NCBI GenBank assembly: GCA_965249645.1 | Contig: CBDFML010000012.1 | Location: 1,364,001-1,428,000, forward strand | Direction of reading: 5' to 3' | Length of the DNA: 64,000 bases | DNA from: CAVOEB01 sp965249645 | GTDB taxonomy: Bacteria > Pseudomonadota > Alphaproteobacteria > UBA828 > JAPUJA01 | In this document: positions 35,131 to 43,314 of the stretch, one piece after another | Numbering within the stretch: the first letter of the stretch is position 1 | Layout: each line of letters opens with the position of its first letter | Position numbers and translations under genes: made by a program | Notes under the pieces: generated by a model | The model's database searches: none | What the model was told of the DNA's origin: nothing | Seen by the model: only the letters and a program-made list of their open reading frames with translations

Positions 35131-37164
35131 ATGCGCGTTGGTGTTGAAGTAGGGGGAACCTTTACGGACCTCGTGGCCGTGGACGGCGACGAGGTGCGCA
35201 TCGCCAAGGTACCGAGCGTACCCGCGCGGCCCGACGAGGGCACGTTTGCCGCAATCGAGGCGGCAGGCCTGTCGCCCGACCGGATGGACGATCTGGTGCA
35301 CGGCTCGACGGTCTCGACCAACGCCATCCTGGAGCGCAAGGGCGCACGCATCGCCTTCCTGGTGACCGCGGGGTTTCGCGACATCCTGTTGCTCCAGCGC
35401 CAGAGCCGCATGAGCATCTACGATCTGGCCTATGCCAAGGCCCGCCCCGTGGTGGCGCGCCGCGACAGCTTCGAGGTCGAGGAGCGGATTGCGGCGGACG
35501 GCTTGGTGGTCGTGCCGCTCGATAGGGACGCGACGGCGGTGCAAATAGAAACGTGGCTGGGCGAGGGCGACTATCAGGCGGTCGCGATCTGCCTGCTCAA
35601 CGGCTACGCCAATCCCGCTCACGAGGAGGCGCTGGCCGGGCTAGTTCACCAACGCTTTCCCGACCTGCCGGTGACCTGCTCGTCGGACGTGACCCGGGAG
35701 TTCCGGGAATACGAGAGAGCCTCGACGACGACCCTCTCGGCCTATGTCCAGCCGGTGCTCGACGCCTATCTCACGCGCATCGAGCGTCACCTCGAAGCCC
35801 AGCAGTTTCACGGCCACTTCTCGGTCATGCAGTCAAACGGCGGGCGGTTGCCGCCGGAGGGGATGCGGCGCAATCCCATCGGCTCGCTGTTCTCGGGCCC
35901 CGCCGCCGGCGTGATCGGTGCGGTGAAATGCGCTGCGCGCTCGGGCCATGGCGACCTCATCTCCATCGACATGGGCGGGACCAGCACCGACGTCTGCCTG
36001 ATTGAGAACGGCACGCCCGAAATGTCGACGGAAACCGAAATCGACGGCCTGCCCGTGCGCACGCCTGTGCTCGACATCGCGACGGTCGGCGCGGGAGGCG
36101 GCTCGATCGTCTGGATCGACGACGGCGGCATGCTCCGGGTCGGCCCCCAGAGCGCGGGCGCCGAGCCCGGCCCGGCCTGTTACGACCGCGGAGGCAGCGA
36201 GCCGACGATTACCGACGCCCACATCATCCGCGGCACGATCCAGCCGGAATCCTTCCTCGGCGGCGACATGGCGCTCGACCCCTCGGCCGCACGCGCGGCG
36301 TTCGAACCGCTGGCGGCGCGCTTTGCCATGAGCCTGGAGGAAATCGCCGACAGCGCGGTCCGCATCGCGAGCTCGAACATCGTGCGCGCGATCCAGTTGA
36401 TCTCGACGCAGCGGGGGCGCGACCCGCGCGATTACGTGCTGGTGCCCTTCGGCGGCGCGGGGCCGCTTCACGCGGCGCAGGTCGCGGACGATCTGGGGAT
36501 TAGCACCATTCTGGTGCCGCCCAACGCGGGTGTGATTTCGGCCTACGGATTGCTGACGGCGGACTACGTGCATCACGCGAGCGAGACGCGCCGGCTCACG
36601 GTCGACGCCGCCGCTGCCGACGAGGTGCGTCGCATCTTCGATGGGATCAAGGCGCGCGAGGCCGAGGGGCTGGCAGCGCTTGGCCTGAGCGGCAAGCTCG
36701 TCCACGGCTACGTGCTCGGCATGCGCTATGTGGGACAGGCCTACGAGGTGCCGGTGAGCTTCACCGAGGACGACATCGGCACACTGACGGCGGAGGCAAT
36801 GATGGACCGCTTTGCGGCCGGGCACCGCCAGGTGTTTAATTTCGGCGACACGGGAACGGCACGCGCCGAGGTGGTCAACTTCCGCCTTTCGATCTCGGCC
36901 CCCCTGGACGCGCTGCCCCGTTTCACGGAAATCGGCGGCCTCGCGGTGAGCCCGCGAGACGTGACGATTTTGGACGCGGGCGAGGCCAGATCCTATCGCC
37001 TGATGGCGCGCGCCAGCCTGGCGGCGGGCGACCGTGTGGCGGGGCCCGCGTTGGTCGAAGAGACCACTTCGACCATTCTGGTGCCCGATGGCTGGCAGGC
37101 CGAGACCGATGCCCACGACAATCTGGTGATCGGCCGCGATGCAACGAAAGGACGAACGTCTTGA
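35131..37164 (+). CDS. hyuA: Hydantoinase/oxoprolinase subunit A (HyuA family)
   Basis: A 677-residue ATP-dependent hydantoinase/5-oxoprolinase A subunit. The N-terminal GVEVGGTFTDLVAVDG (actin-like phosphate loop), SIDMGGTSTDVCLI and 'TVGAGGGSIVWIDDGGMLRV' mark the family. The ATG at 35131 has GGAGG upstream. Its stop overlaps the TTG start of the B subunit, giving coupled production of a HyuAB complex. Known members hydrolyse N-methylhydantoin (creatinine breakdown), hydantoins, 5-oxoproline or acetone-type substrates. With a creatinase-like M24 protein directly downstream, an N-methylhydantoin-type substrate is attractive but inferred. Confidence 0.92.
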   Translation: MRVGVEVGGTFTDLVAVDGDEVRIAKVPSVPARPDEGTFAAIEAAGLSPDRMDDLVHGSTVSTNAILERKGARIAFLVTAGFRDILLLQRQSRMSIYDLAYAKARPVVARRDSFEVEERIAADGLVVVPLDRDATAVQIETWLGEGDYQAVAICLLNGYANPAHEEALAGLVHQRFPDLPVTCSSDVTREFREYERASTTTLSAYVQPVLDAYLTRIERHLEAQQFHGHFSVMQSNGGRLPPEGMRRNPIGSLFSGPAAGVIGAVKCAARSGHGDLISIDMGGTSTDVCLIENGTPEMSTETEIDGLPVRTPVLDIATVGAGGGSIVWIDDGGMLRVGPQSAGAEPGPACYDRGGSEPTITDAHIIRGTIQPESFLGGDMALDPSAARAAFEPLAARFAMSLEEIADSAVRIASSNIVRAIQLISTQRGRDPRDYVLVPFGGAGPLHAAQVADDLGISTILVPPNAGVISAYGLLTADYVHHASETRRLTVDAAAADEVRRIFDGIKAREAEGLAALGLSGKLVHGYVLGMRYVGQAYEVPVSFTEDDIGTLTAEAMMDRFAAGHRQVFNFGDTGTARAEVVNFRLSISAPLDALPRFTEIGGLAVSPRDVTILDAGEARSYRLMARASLAAGDRVAGPALVEETTSTILVPDGWQAETDAHDNLVIGRDATKGRTS

Positions 37165-38816
37165 CGAAACCTGTCCTCGACCCTGTCGATTATGCGGTGA
37201 TCAGCCAGGCACTGGGGGCCGCGGCCCGGGAGATGGGCGCCAAGCTGGTGCGTTCGGCCTATTCGCCGATCGTGCGCGAAGCCAGCGACTGCTCGGCGGC
37301 GCTGCTCGACCGCGCGGGCAACGTCGTCGCCCAAGCCGAGCTAATCCCCATGCAGTTGGCATCGATGGGCGAGACCTTCATGGCCTGCGCGCAGCGTTTT
37401 GCGGTCGAAGAGCTCGAGCCCGGCGACTTCTACATCAACAACGACCCGTTCGAGGGCGGCCAGCATCTGCCCGATGTCTTTCTATACTCGCCGGTCTTCT
37501 TCGAGGGCCGGGTGGTGGGCTTCGGCGCGACCGTCGCCCATCATCTCGATCTGGGCGGCGGCGCGCCGGGCCTGAACATGGAAGCGACCGACTATTACCA
37601 GGAGGGCTTGCTGTTTCCGCCCAGCAAATACAACATGGCGCACGACTGGAACGGTGGCCCCTTCGAGCGGCTGGTGCGCGCCAACATCCGGGTGCCCGAC
37701 CAGACGATCGGCGATTTCAACGCCCAGTTCGCAGCCAACGAGATCGGCGGCGCGCGGCTGACCGAGCTGTACCGGAAATACGGCGCCGAGACCGTCGAAG
37801 CCTCGATGGCCGAGCTGCTGGATTACTCGGAGCGGCGCATGCGCGCAGCCATCGCTGCGGCACCCGACGGGATCTATCACGGCGAAGATGCGATCGACGA
37901 TGACGGGGTTACGGACGAGCCGCTGGTGATCAAATCAACGGTGACCATCGCCGGTGATTCCGTAACCATCGATTTCACCGGGACCTGTGATCAGGTGGCG
38001 CTCAACCTGAACTGCCCGTTTTCCTCGACCTGTTCGGCGGTGTTCTCCTGTGTGAAGTCGATACTCTCGAGCCCCGATATTCCGTTCAACGAAGGTGCGA
38101 AGCGGCCCTTCACCATCACCGCGCCGCTGGGCAGCCTGCTTAACCCGCGCCGCCCCGCACCCGTGCGTGCGCGCATGACGAGCGGCTATCGTGCGTTCGG
38201 CGCGACCATGCGCGCGATGGCCGAAGCGATGCCGGAGCAGGTCATCGCGGGCGGCTTCGATACGACGGAATCGGTCTGCCTCTCGCACCTGGGGCCGGAG
38301 GGCTATCGCATCTATCTCGAAATCTTCGGCGGCGGCTACGGCGCATCGGCAAACGCGGACGGTTCGGACGGCGTGGACAGCCCGCTGTCGAATTGCTCGA
38401 ACATCCCGATCGAGGCCATCGACATGGATTACGGCTTCTTCCGGGTGCTCGATTACTCGCTGCGCGAAGGCTCCGCCGGGGACGGCCGCCAGCGCGGCGG
38501 TCTGGGCATCCGGCGCGCCTTCCGAATCCTGGAAGACGGCGTCACGCTGGCGAGCTATTCAGACCGCTTCACGCTTGCGCCCTGGCCGCTGTTCGGCGGC
38601 GAACCGGGGGCCTGCGCGCGAACCCGCGTGCTACGCGGCGACGAGGTCATCGAGGTCGGCGCCAAGGCGAGCATGACGCTGATGGCGGACGACGTGCTGA
38701 TCCTCGAGACCGGCGGCGGCGGCGGTTACGGCCCAGCCGATGAGCGCCCGGCTTCAGTGCGGGCGCGCGACGAAGCCGAGGGCTATCTCGGTTCGGGGCG
38801 GGACGCGGCCGAATAG
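37161..38816 (+). CDS. hyuB: Hydantoinase/oxoprolinase subunit B (HyuB family)
   Basis: A 551-residue B subunit. Diagnostic stretches are 'VLDPVDYAVISQALGAAARE', 'IVREASDCSAALLDRAGNVV', INNDPFEGGQHLPDV, GFGATVAHHLDLGG and GTCDQVALNLNCPFS. It ends in the usual GGGGYG glycine-rich segment. The start is TTG 37161 (TTGA overlap with the hyuA stop), supported by AAGGA upstream and by the conserved N-terminus. It forms a complex with HyuA. Confidence 0.92.
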   Translation: MTKPVLDPVDYAVISQALGAAAREMGAKLVRSAYSPIVREASDCSAALLDRAGNVVAQAELIPMQLASMGETFMACAQRFAVEELEPGDFYINNDPFEGGQHLPDVFLYSPVFFEGRVVGFGATVAHHLDLGGGAPGLNMEATDYYQEGLLFPPSKYNMAHDWNGGPFERLVRANIRVPDQTIGDFNAQFAANEIGGARLTELYRKYGAETVEASMAELLDYSERRMRAAIAAAPDGIYHGEDAIDDDGVTDEPLVIKSTVTIAGDSVTIDFTGTCDQVALNLNCPFSSTCSAVFSCVKSILSSPDIPFNEGAKRPFTITAPLGSLLNPRRPAPVRARMTSGYRAFGATMRAMAEAMPEQVIAGGFDTTESVCLSHLGPEGYRIYLEIFGGGYGASANADGSDGVDSPLSNCSNIPIEAIDMDYGFFRVLDYSLREGSAGDGRQRGGLGIRRAFRILEDGVTLASYSDRFTLAPWPLFGGEPGACARTRVLRGDEVIEVGAKASMTLMADDVLILETGGGGGYGPADERPASVRARDEAEGYLGSGRDAAE

Positions 38817-38853
38817 CGCACGACGAACCCAGATCGAACAACGGAGACGAACC

Positions 38854-40101
38854 ATGGCACAGCGACGCGGCAACCGTCAGATCACCCTGGAAATGCTTTC
38901 GCCTGAACCGGGCCTGCCTTTTGCCGGTTCCGAATACAGGGCACGGCTGGAGCGGGTCAAGGCAGCCATGGCGAAGGCGAAGATCGACCTGCTCTACGCC
39001 GCCAGCCCGGACAGCATGCTCTATCTCACCGGCTATCAGGCGCTCTGGTATCAGACGCAAGTTCTTGAGCACTGGGTGCCGATCTCGGGTTGCGCGATCC
39101 GAGTGGACAAGGACGACCTGATGTTTTTCGAGACCGACGCGGAGCAGAACCTGTGCCGCTACACGGTGAGCGAGTGCGACCTTCGGCTGCAGGATCGCCA
39201 CGACATGTCACTGATGGACTTTGTCGTAAAAGAGCTCAAGGCGACGGGCTGGGCGAAAGGCACCATGGGCCTGGAGATGTACGCCAACCGTCCGCCCCGC
39301 GCGGTTAGCGAGGAATTCCAGGCCAAGATGGAGGCGGCGGGTGTGAAAAAAACCCTCGACGCGACAGCCATCGTAAACACCGTGCGCCATATCAAGTCGC
39401 CCCAGGAGCTTGCGTTCCACCGCACCGCTTCGAAAATCTCCGACATCGGCCACGCGGCGGTGCGCGAGACCATCCGCCCCGGGATCACGGAACTCGAGCT
39501 CTGGGGCGCGTTGACCCACGCCATGGCAAAAGCAGGCGGCGAAAATGCGGCAATTACCCTGCCGGTCCACGCCGGGCCGAAAACCGCCGTGCCTCACTCC
39601 ATGCCCTCGCGCCGGGTCCTGTGCGCCGGCGAAATCGTCAACGTCGACGTTTGCGCGGTGTTTAACCGTTATCACTCGGACTGTTCACGCAGCTATTCTA
39701 TCGGCGAGCCGCACAAGGATGTCGCAAAGACTATCGAGAAGGCGGCCGGCGCTTTCGACGTCCTGATCAAGGCGGCGAAGTCCGGCGGGCGGGTTCAGGC
39801 CGCGTGCAACGCGCTCAAGGCCTACTACAAGAAAGCCGGCATCTGGGGCGAGCAGTGGTGGACCGGTGGCTACGATTTAGGTGCGGCCATGCCGCCGGAC
39901 TGGGTCGGTCCGTTCTCCTACGACGTCGACGTGGATAACGGCGCCAAGAAATTCGAGGACGGCATGGTGATCAACTACGAAAGCGACTTCTACCTGCCCC
40001 ACGGTGCGGGCATGACACTGCTCATCGACACCATGATCTTCGAGAACGGCAAGGTGGAGTTTATTCACCGCACCCCGCAAGAGCTGTGTGTGATCGAATA
40101 G
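38854..40101 (+). CDS. M24 (aminopeptidase P/creatinase-like) family protein
   Basis: A 415-residue pita-bread protein, paralogue of the protein at 835-2079. The N-terminal creatinase-like domain is followed by a catalytic domain with the first two acidic ligands kept (D-VCAVFNRYHS-D). The expected GHGIG His is absent (GGYDLGAAMPPDW) and the final Glu position appears as Asp in LLIDTMIF. It therefore probably does not bind the normal two-metal centre. The start follows CGGAGA. Being 37 bases after hyuB, it is likely to act on the hydantoinase product or a related C-N bond (inference). Confidence 0.82.
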   Translation: MAQRRGNRQITLEMLSPEPGLPFAGSEYRARLERVKAAMAKAKIDLLYAASPDSMLYLTGYQALWYQTQVLEHWVPISGCAIRVDKDDLMFFETDAEQNLCRYTVSECDLRLQDRHDMSLMDFVVKELKATGWAKGTMGLEMYANRPPRAVSEEFQAKMEAAGVKKTLDATAIVNTVRHIKSPQELAFHRTASKISDIGHAAVRETIRPGITELELWGALTHAMAKAGGENAAITLPVHAGPKTAVPHSMPSRRVLCAGEIVNVDVCAVFNRYHSDCSRSYSIGEPHKDVAKTIEKAAGAFDVLIKAAKSGGRVQAACNALKAYYKKAGIWGEQWWTGGYDLGAAMPPDWVGPFSYDVDVDNGAKKFEDGMVINYESDFYLPHGAGMTLLIDTMIFENGKVEFIHRTPQELCVIE

Positions 40102-40114
40102 CCTGGCGCAGGGC

Positions 40115-40864
40115 CTAGAGCCCGCCGCTGCTTTCGTAATCCGCGCCCGAGACGTAGGACGCCTCGTCGGAGCAGAGCCACAACACCAGGTTCGCGATGT
40201 CTTCGGGCTGGCCGATCCGGCCCAGGGGGTTGGACTCCTCGGCCGCCGCTATCGCGCCCTCCTGGCCGCCGGGATATTCGTTGAAAATATCGGTCAGCAC
40301 ATAGCCCGGCGAGACGCTGTTCACGCGGATGCCCTCCGGCCCGACCTCCTTGGCGAGGGCGTGGCTGAAGGCTTGCACCGCGCCCTTGGTCGCGGTGTAG
40401 ATGATGTCGCCCGGCAAGCCGCCCTGGCGGGGGGATATGGAGGCGATGTTGATGATCGAGCCGCCCGCCCCGCCCTGCTTGGTGGACATGCGCCGGATCG
40501 CTTCGCGCGCCGCGACGAACTGGCCCACGACGTTGACCCGGAAGACCCGCTCGACTTCCGCCGCCTCGACGTCTGCGGTGAGCGTGTAGTGATCGGTGGC
40601 GGCGTTGCAGACCAGTGCCGTGGGCGGCCCAAAGGCCTCGTCTGTGGCCTCGAAAAGACGCACGACATCGGCCTCGTCACCGGCGTCGCCCTGCACGGTG
40701 ATGGCCCGGCCGCCCGCCGCCTCGATGTCGGCGACGACGGCTTCGGCTTTTTCCTGGGAGCCGCTGTAGTTGACGCAGACGGCGTAGCCGCGCGCGCCGG
40801 CAAGACGGGCGATGGCGGCGCCGATGCCGCGGCTCGCCCCGATTACGATCATGGTTCCGCTCAT
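40115..40864 (-). CDS. SDR family oxidoreductase
   Basis: A 249-residue classical SDR: IGASRGIG cofactor motif, CNAAT in place of NNAG, catalytic Ser in NIASIS, YTATK Tyr/Lys, and a C-terminal 'EASYVSGADYESSGG'. Its ATG overlaps the stop of the upstream FAD oxidase by four bases (ATGA), so they are coupled. It converges with the M24 gene (13-base gap). It may oxidise or reduce a product of the oxidase. Confidence 0.88.
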   Translation of the reverse strand: MSGTMIVIGASRGIGAAIARLAGARGYAVCVNYSGSQEKAEAVVADIEAAGGRAITVQGDAGDEADVVRLFEATDEAFGPPTALVCNAATDHYTLTADVEAAEVERVFRVNVVGQFVAAREAIRRMSTKQGGAGGSIINIASISPRQGGLPGDIIYTATKGAVQAFSHALAKEVGPEGIRVNSVSPGYVLTDIFNEYPGGQEGAIAAAEESNPLGRIGQPEDIANLVLWLCSDEASYVSGADYESSGGL

Positions 40865-42276
40865 CGGTTCTCTCCCTTCGCTGAATTACGACCCGTAGTT
40901 TTGGCCTTAAAGCCCTCGGGCACGAAACGGACGAGCGCCCGGGTCAGGGGATCGACCGCGCGCCCCTGATGCTGGAGCCGGTCCATCCGGTCGAGCGCGG
41001 CGAGGACGAGATTGCCGCCGACATAGCGGATTGGCTCGGGCGGCCAGTTGCGCCGGACGGGCCGGACCAGGCCGCTCCGCGCCCAGACGTCGTCGCGCCC
41101 CAGCACGAGGGAGGTCACGATATGACCGCCAAGAAAGCAAGGCACGATGCCGTTGCCCGAAAAGCCGTAGGCATAGACCACGTCGGGGCAGTCGGGCAGG
41201 GCCCCGAAATAGGGCAAGCCGTCCTTGGTGCGGTCGACAGGTCCGCGCCAGCTCGTTGCAATCGGCAAGGCTGCAATCTCGGGTGAAACTTCGGCCATGA
41301 TCCGCTTCAGCATGGACAGGCGCGGTGAAGGCCCCTCGTACTGCGAACCGATGCGCGAGCCGAAAGCCAGGCCGACTCCGGCCCGACCGTAGGTGACGCG
41401 GCCCTCGGCCGTGGGCCCGTAGAAACCGACGAAGGCCCGGGAATCCGAGACCGTGGGTCCGTCACGCCAACCCATCCGGGTAAGCTGGTCGGGCACGGGG
41501 TCGGTGACCGCCATCTCCGCGCCGATAACGACGATCGCGGGCGCCAGCTCGGGAACGGCGAGCGACCAAGCATTGATGGCGAGGACGACCTTGCCCGCGG
41601 TCACGGACCCCCTCGCGGTTTCGACCCGGGGCGGGTGAGCGCGGCGAAGCTTGGTCATGGGCGAGCGTTCGAAGATGCGTACGCCCGCTTCGAGCACCAC
41701 GCCGCGCAGACCGCGCGCAAGCTTGGCGGGCTGGATCGATGCCTGGGACGGATCGAACACGGCAGCGAGATGCCCCTGCAGACCCCAGCGCGCGATCATC
41801 TCGGGCCCGTCCATCGTCTCCACGGGCCGAACCTGATGGTTTTGCAGGCTCTCGATATAGGGATCCCACGACCCGGCCTGGGCCTTGCAGGTCGCGCCCC
41901 AGAGAAACCCCGTTTTCCGGAAATTGGCGTCGAAACCGTGGCTCTTGGTGAAGGCCCCGATTTCGTCGATCGCGGCCGCAGAGGCCCGGCACAGGCGGAG
42001 CGCCTCGTCGGTCCCGCACAGCGCTTCGATGGTCGGAAACTTGGGCCACAGATCGACGACCAGGCCGCCGTTCCGCCCGCTCGCACCGGCGCCGCAGATG
42101 TCGGCCTCGAGCAGCACGACGTCGAGGTTTGGGTCGGCCTCCTTGAGGCGGAGCGCACTCCACATCCCCGCATAGCCGCCGCCGACGATGGCGACATCGG
42201 CCTCGATTTCGCCCTCGAGCGCGGGGGCGTGAGTTTCGTCGCCGGCGAGGGCTTGCTGGAGCCAGAAACTGCACAA
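40861..42276 (-). CDS. FAD-dependent amine/amino-acid oxidoreductase (DAO family)
   Basis: A 471-residue DAO-fold enzyme. The FAD motif is 'VAIVGGGYAGMWSALRLKEA' followed by GAGASGRNGG, which is characteristic of gamma-glutamylputrescine-oxidase-type and related amine oxidases. 'YAYGFSGNGIVPCFLGG' completes the flavin site. The start is TTG 42276, supported by GGGAG eight bases upstream. Likely substrates are secondary or N-substituted amines or amino acids, with imine hydrolysis releasing an aldehyde. It is coupled to an SDR and divergent from a class IV aminotransferase. Confidence 0.87.
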   Translation of the reverse strand: MCSFWLQQALAGDETHAPALEGEIEADVAIVGGGYAGMWSALRLKEADPNLDVVLLEADICGAGASGRNGGLVVDLWPKFPTIEALCGTDEALRLCRASAAAIDEIGAFTKSHGFDANFRKTGFLWGATCKAQAGSWDPYIESLQNHQVRPVETMDGPEMIARWGLQGHLAAVFDPSQASIQPAKLARGLRGVVLEAGVRIFERSPMTKLRRAHPPRVETARGSVTAGKVVLAINAWSLAVPELAPAIVVIGAEMAVTDPVPDQLTRMGWRDGPTVSDSRAFVGFYGPTAEGRVTYGRAGVGLAFGSRIGSQYEGPSPRLSMLKRIMAEVSPEIAALPIATSWRGPVDRTKDGLPYFGALPDCPDVVYAYGFSGNGIVPCFLGGHIVTSLVLGRDDVWARSGLVRPVRRNWPPEPIRYVGGNLVLAALDRMDRLQHQGRAVDPLTRALVRFVPEGFKAKTTGRNSAKGENR

Positions 42277-42381
42277 TCGAGTTCTCCCTTCGACGTCGGA
42301 TGCGACGGTTGAAGTCTAGCGTGCGCGGCGTCCAGCGATAGTCTAATATTGAGCGCGAAGCGGATCGAACAGGAGGCGACC

Positions 42382-43308
42382 ATGGACGACAAGGGCATGG
42401 TGTTCATCAACGGCGAGTATTGCGCGCCCGCGGACGCGAAGATCTCGGTGTTCGACAACGGCTTTATCAAGAGCGACGTGGTCTACGACGTGACCTCGAC
42501 CTGGCACGGCCAGTTCTTCCGGCTCGACGACCATGTGGCACGCTTCCTGCGCTCCTGCGAGGGCTTCCGGTTGCCCTGCCCCTACTCGGCCGATGAAATC
42601 CGCCGCATTCTCGCGGAGTGCGTCGCCCAGGGCGACGTCGCCGACGCCTCCTACGTGGAGCTCGCGCTGACCCGCGGCCACTACAAGGAATTCAACGGCG
42701 GCATGCCCGATCTCTACGACACGGACGTGACCTTCATCGCTTTCGCGATTCCCTACCGCTGGATCGTGCCGCTGGAGCAGCAGGCCACGGGGATCGACAT
42801 CATCATCGCAAAGACCCGACGCATTCCCGACGAATGCGTCGACCAGCGGTTCAAGAACTTCCACTGGGGCGACCTGACCATGGCGCGCTTCGAGGCGATC
42901 GACGCCGGGGCGCAAAACGCTGTCCTGTGCACGCCCGACGGCGTGCTCTCGGAAGGCCCCGGGTTCAACGTGTTCTGGACCAAGGACGGGACCCTGCATA
43001 CGCCGGACAGTAACGTGCTTGAAGGCATCACGCGCCAGACCGTATTCGACCTCGCGGACAATGCGAGCGTGGCGTGCGAGACCGGGCGTTATCCGCCGGA
43101 GGCGTTGCTCGAAGCGGACGAGGCATTTCTGTGCTCGACCGCCGGCGGGATCATGCCCGTGGTCGGGGTCGACGACAGGACGCTCTCGAACGGCGCGCCG
43201 GGCGAGATCACATCGCGCCTGCGCGAGCTTTACTGGTCCAAACGCGAGGCCGGCTGGCTGGGCACGCCGGTGGAGGACATCCTCCAGGAAAGCGCCGCGG
43301 CGGAATAA
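42382..43308 (+). CDS. Class IV PLP-dependent aminotransferase
   Basis: A 308-residue protein of the D-amino-acid/branched-chain aminotransferase fold. The PLP-binding Lys is Lys158 in DQRFKNFHWGDL, and 'VLSEGPGFNVFWTKDG' and TAGGIMPVVGVDD are family-typical. The ATG at 42382 has AGGAGG upstream. D-amino-acid, branched-chain, or (R)-amine transamination cannot be told apart by eye. It converges with the large DMGDH-like gene with a six-base gap. Confidence 0.9.
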   Translation: MDDKGMVFINGEYCAPADAKISVFDNGFIKSDVVYDVTSTWHGQFFRLDDHVARFLRSCEGFRLPCPYSADEIRRILAECVAQGDVADASYVELALTRGHYKEFNGGMPDLYDTDVTFIAFAIPYRWIVPLEQQATGIDIIIAKTRRIPDECVDQRFKNFHWGDLTMARFEAIDAGAQNAVLCTPDGVLSEGPGFNVFWTKDGTLHTPDSNVLEGITRQTVFDLADNASVACETGRYPPEALLEADEAFLCSTAGGIMPVVGVDDRTLSNGAPGEITSRLRELYWSKREAGWLGTPVEDILQESAAAE

Positions 43309-43314
43309 GAGGGC

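Noticed and set aside
32868..35417. 849-codon version of the Rieske gene
   Set aside because: Everything upstream of 34133 is antisense to the divergent SDR and hyuA and lacks homology; the ATG at 34133 has a clear ribosome-binding site.
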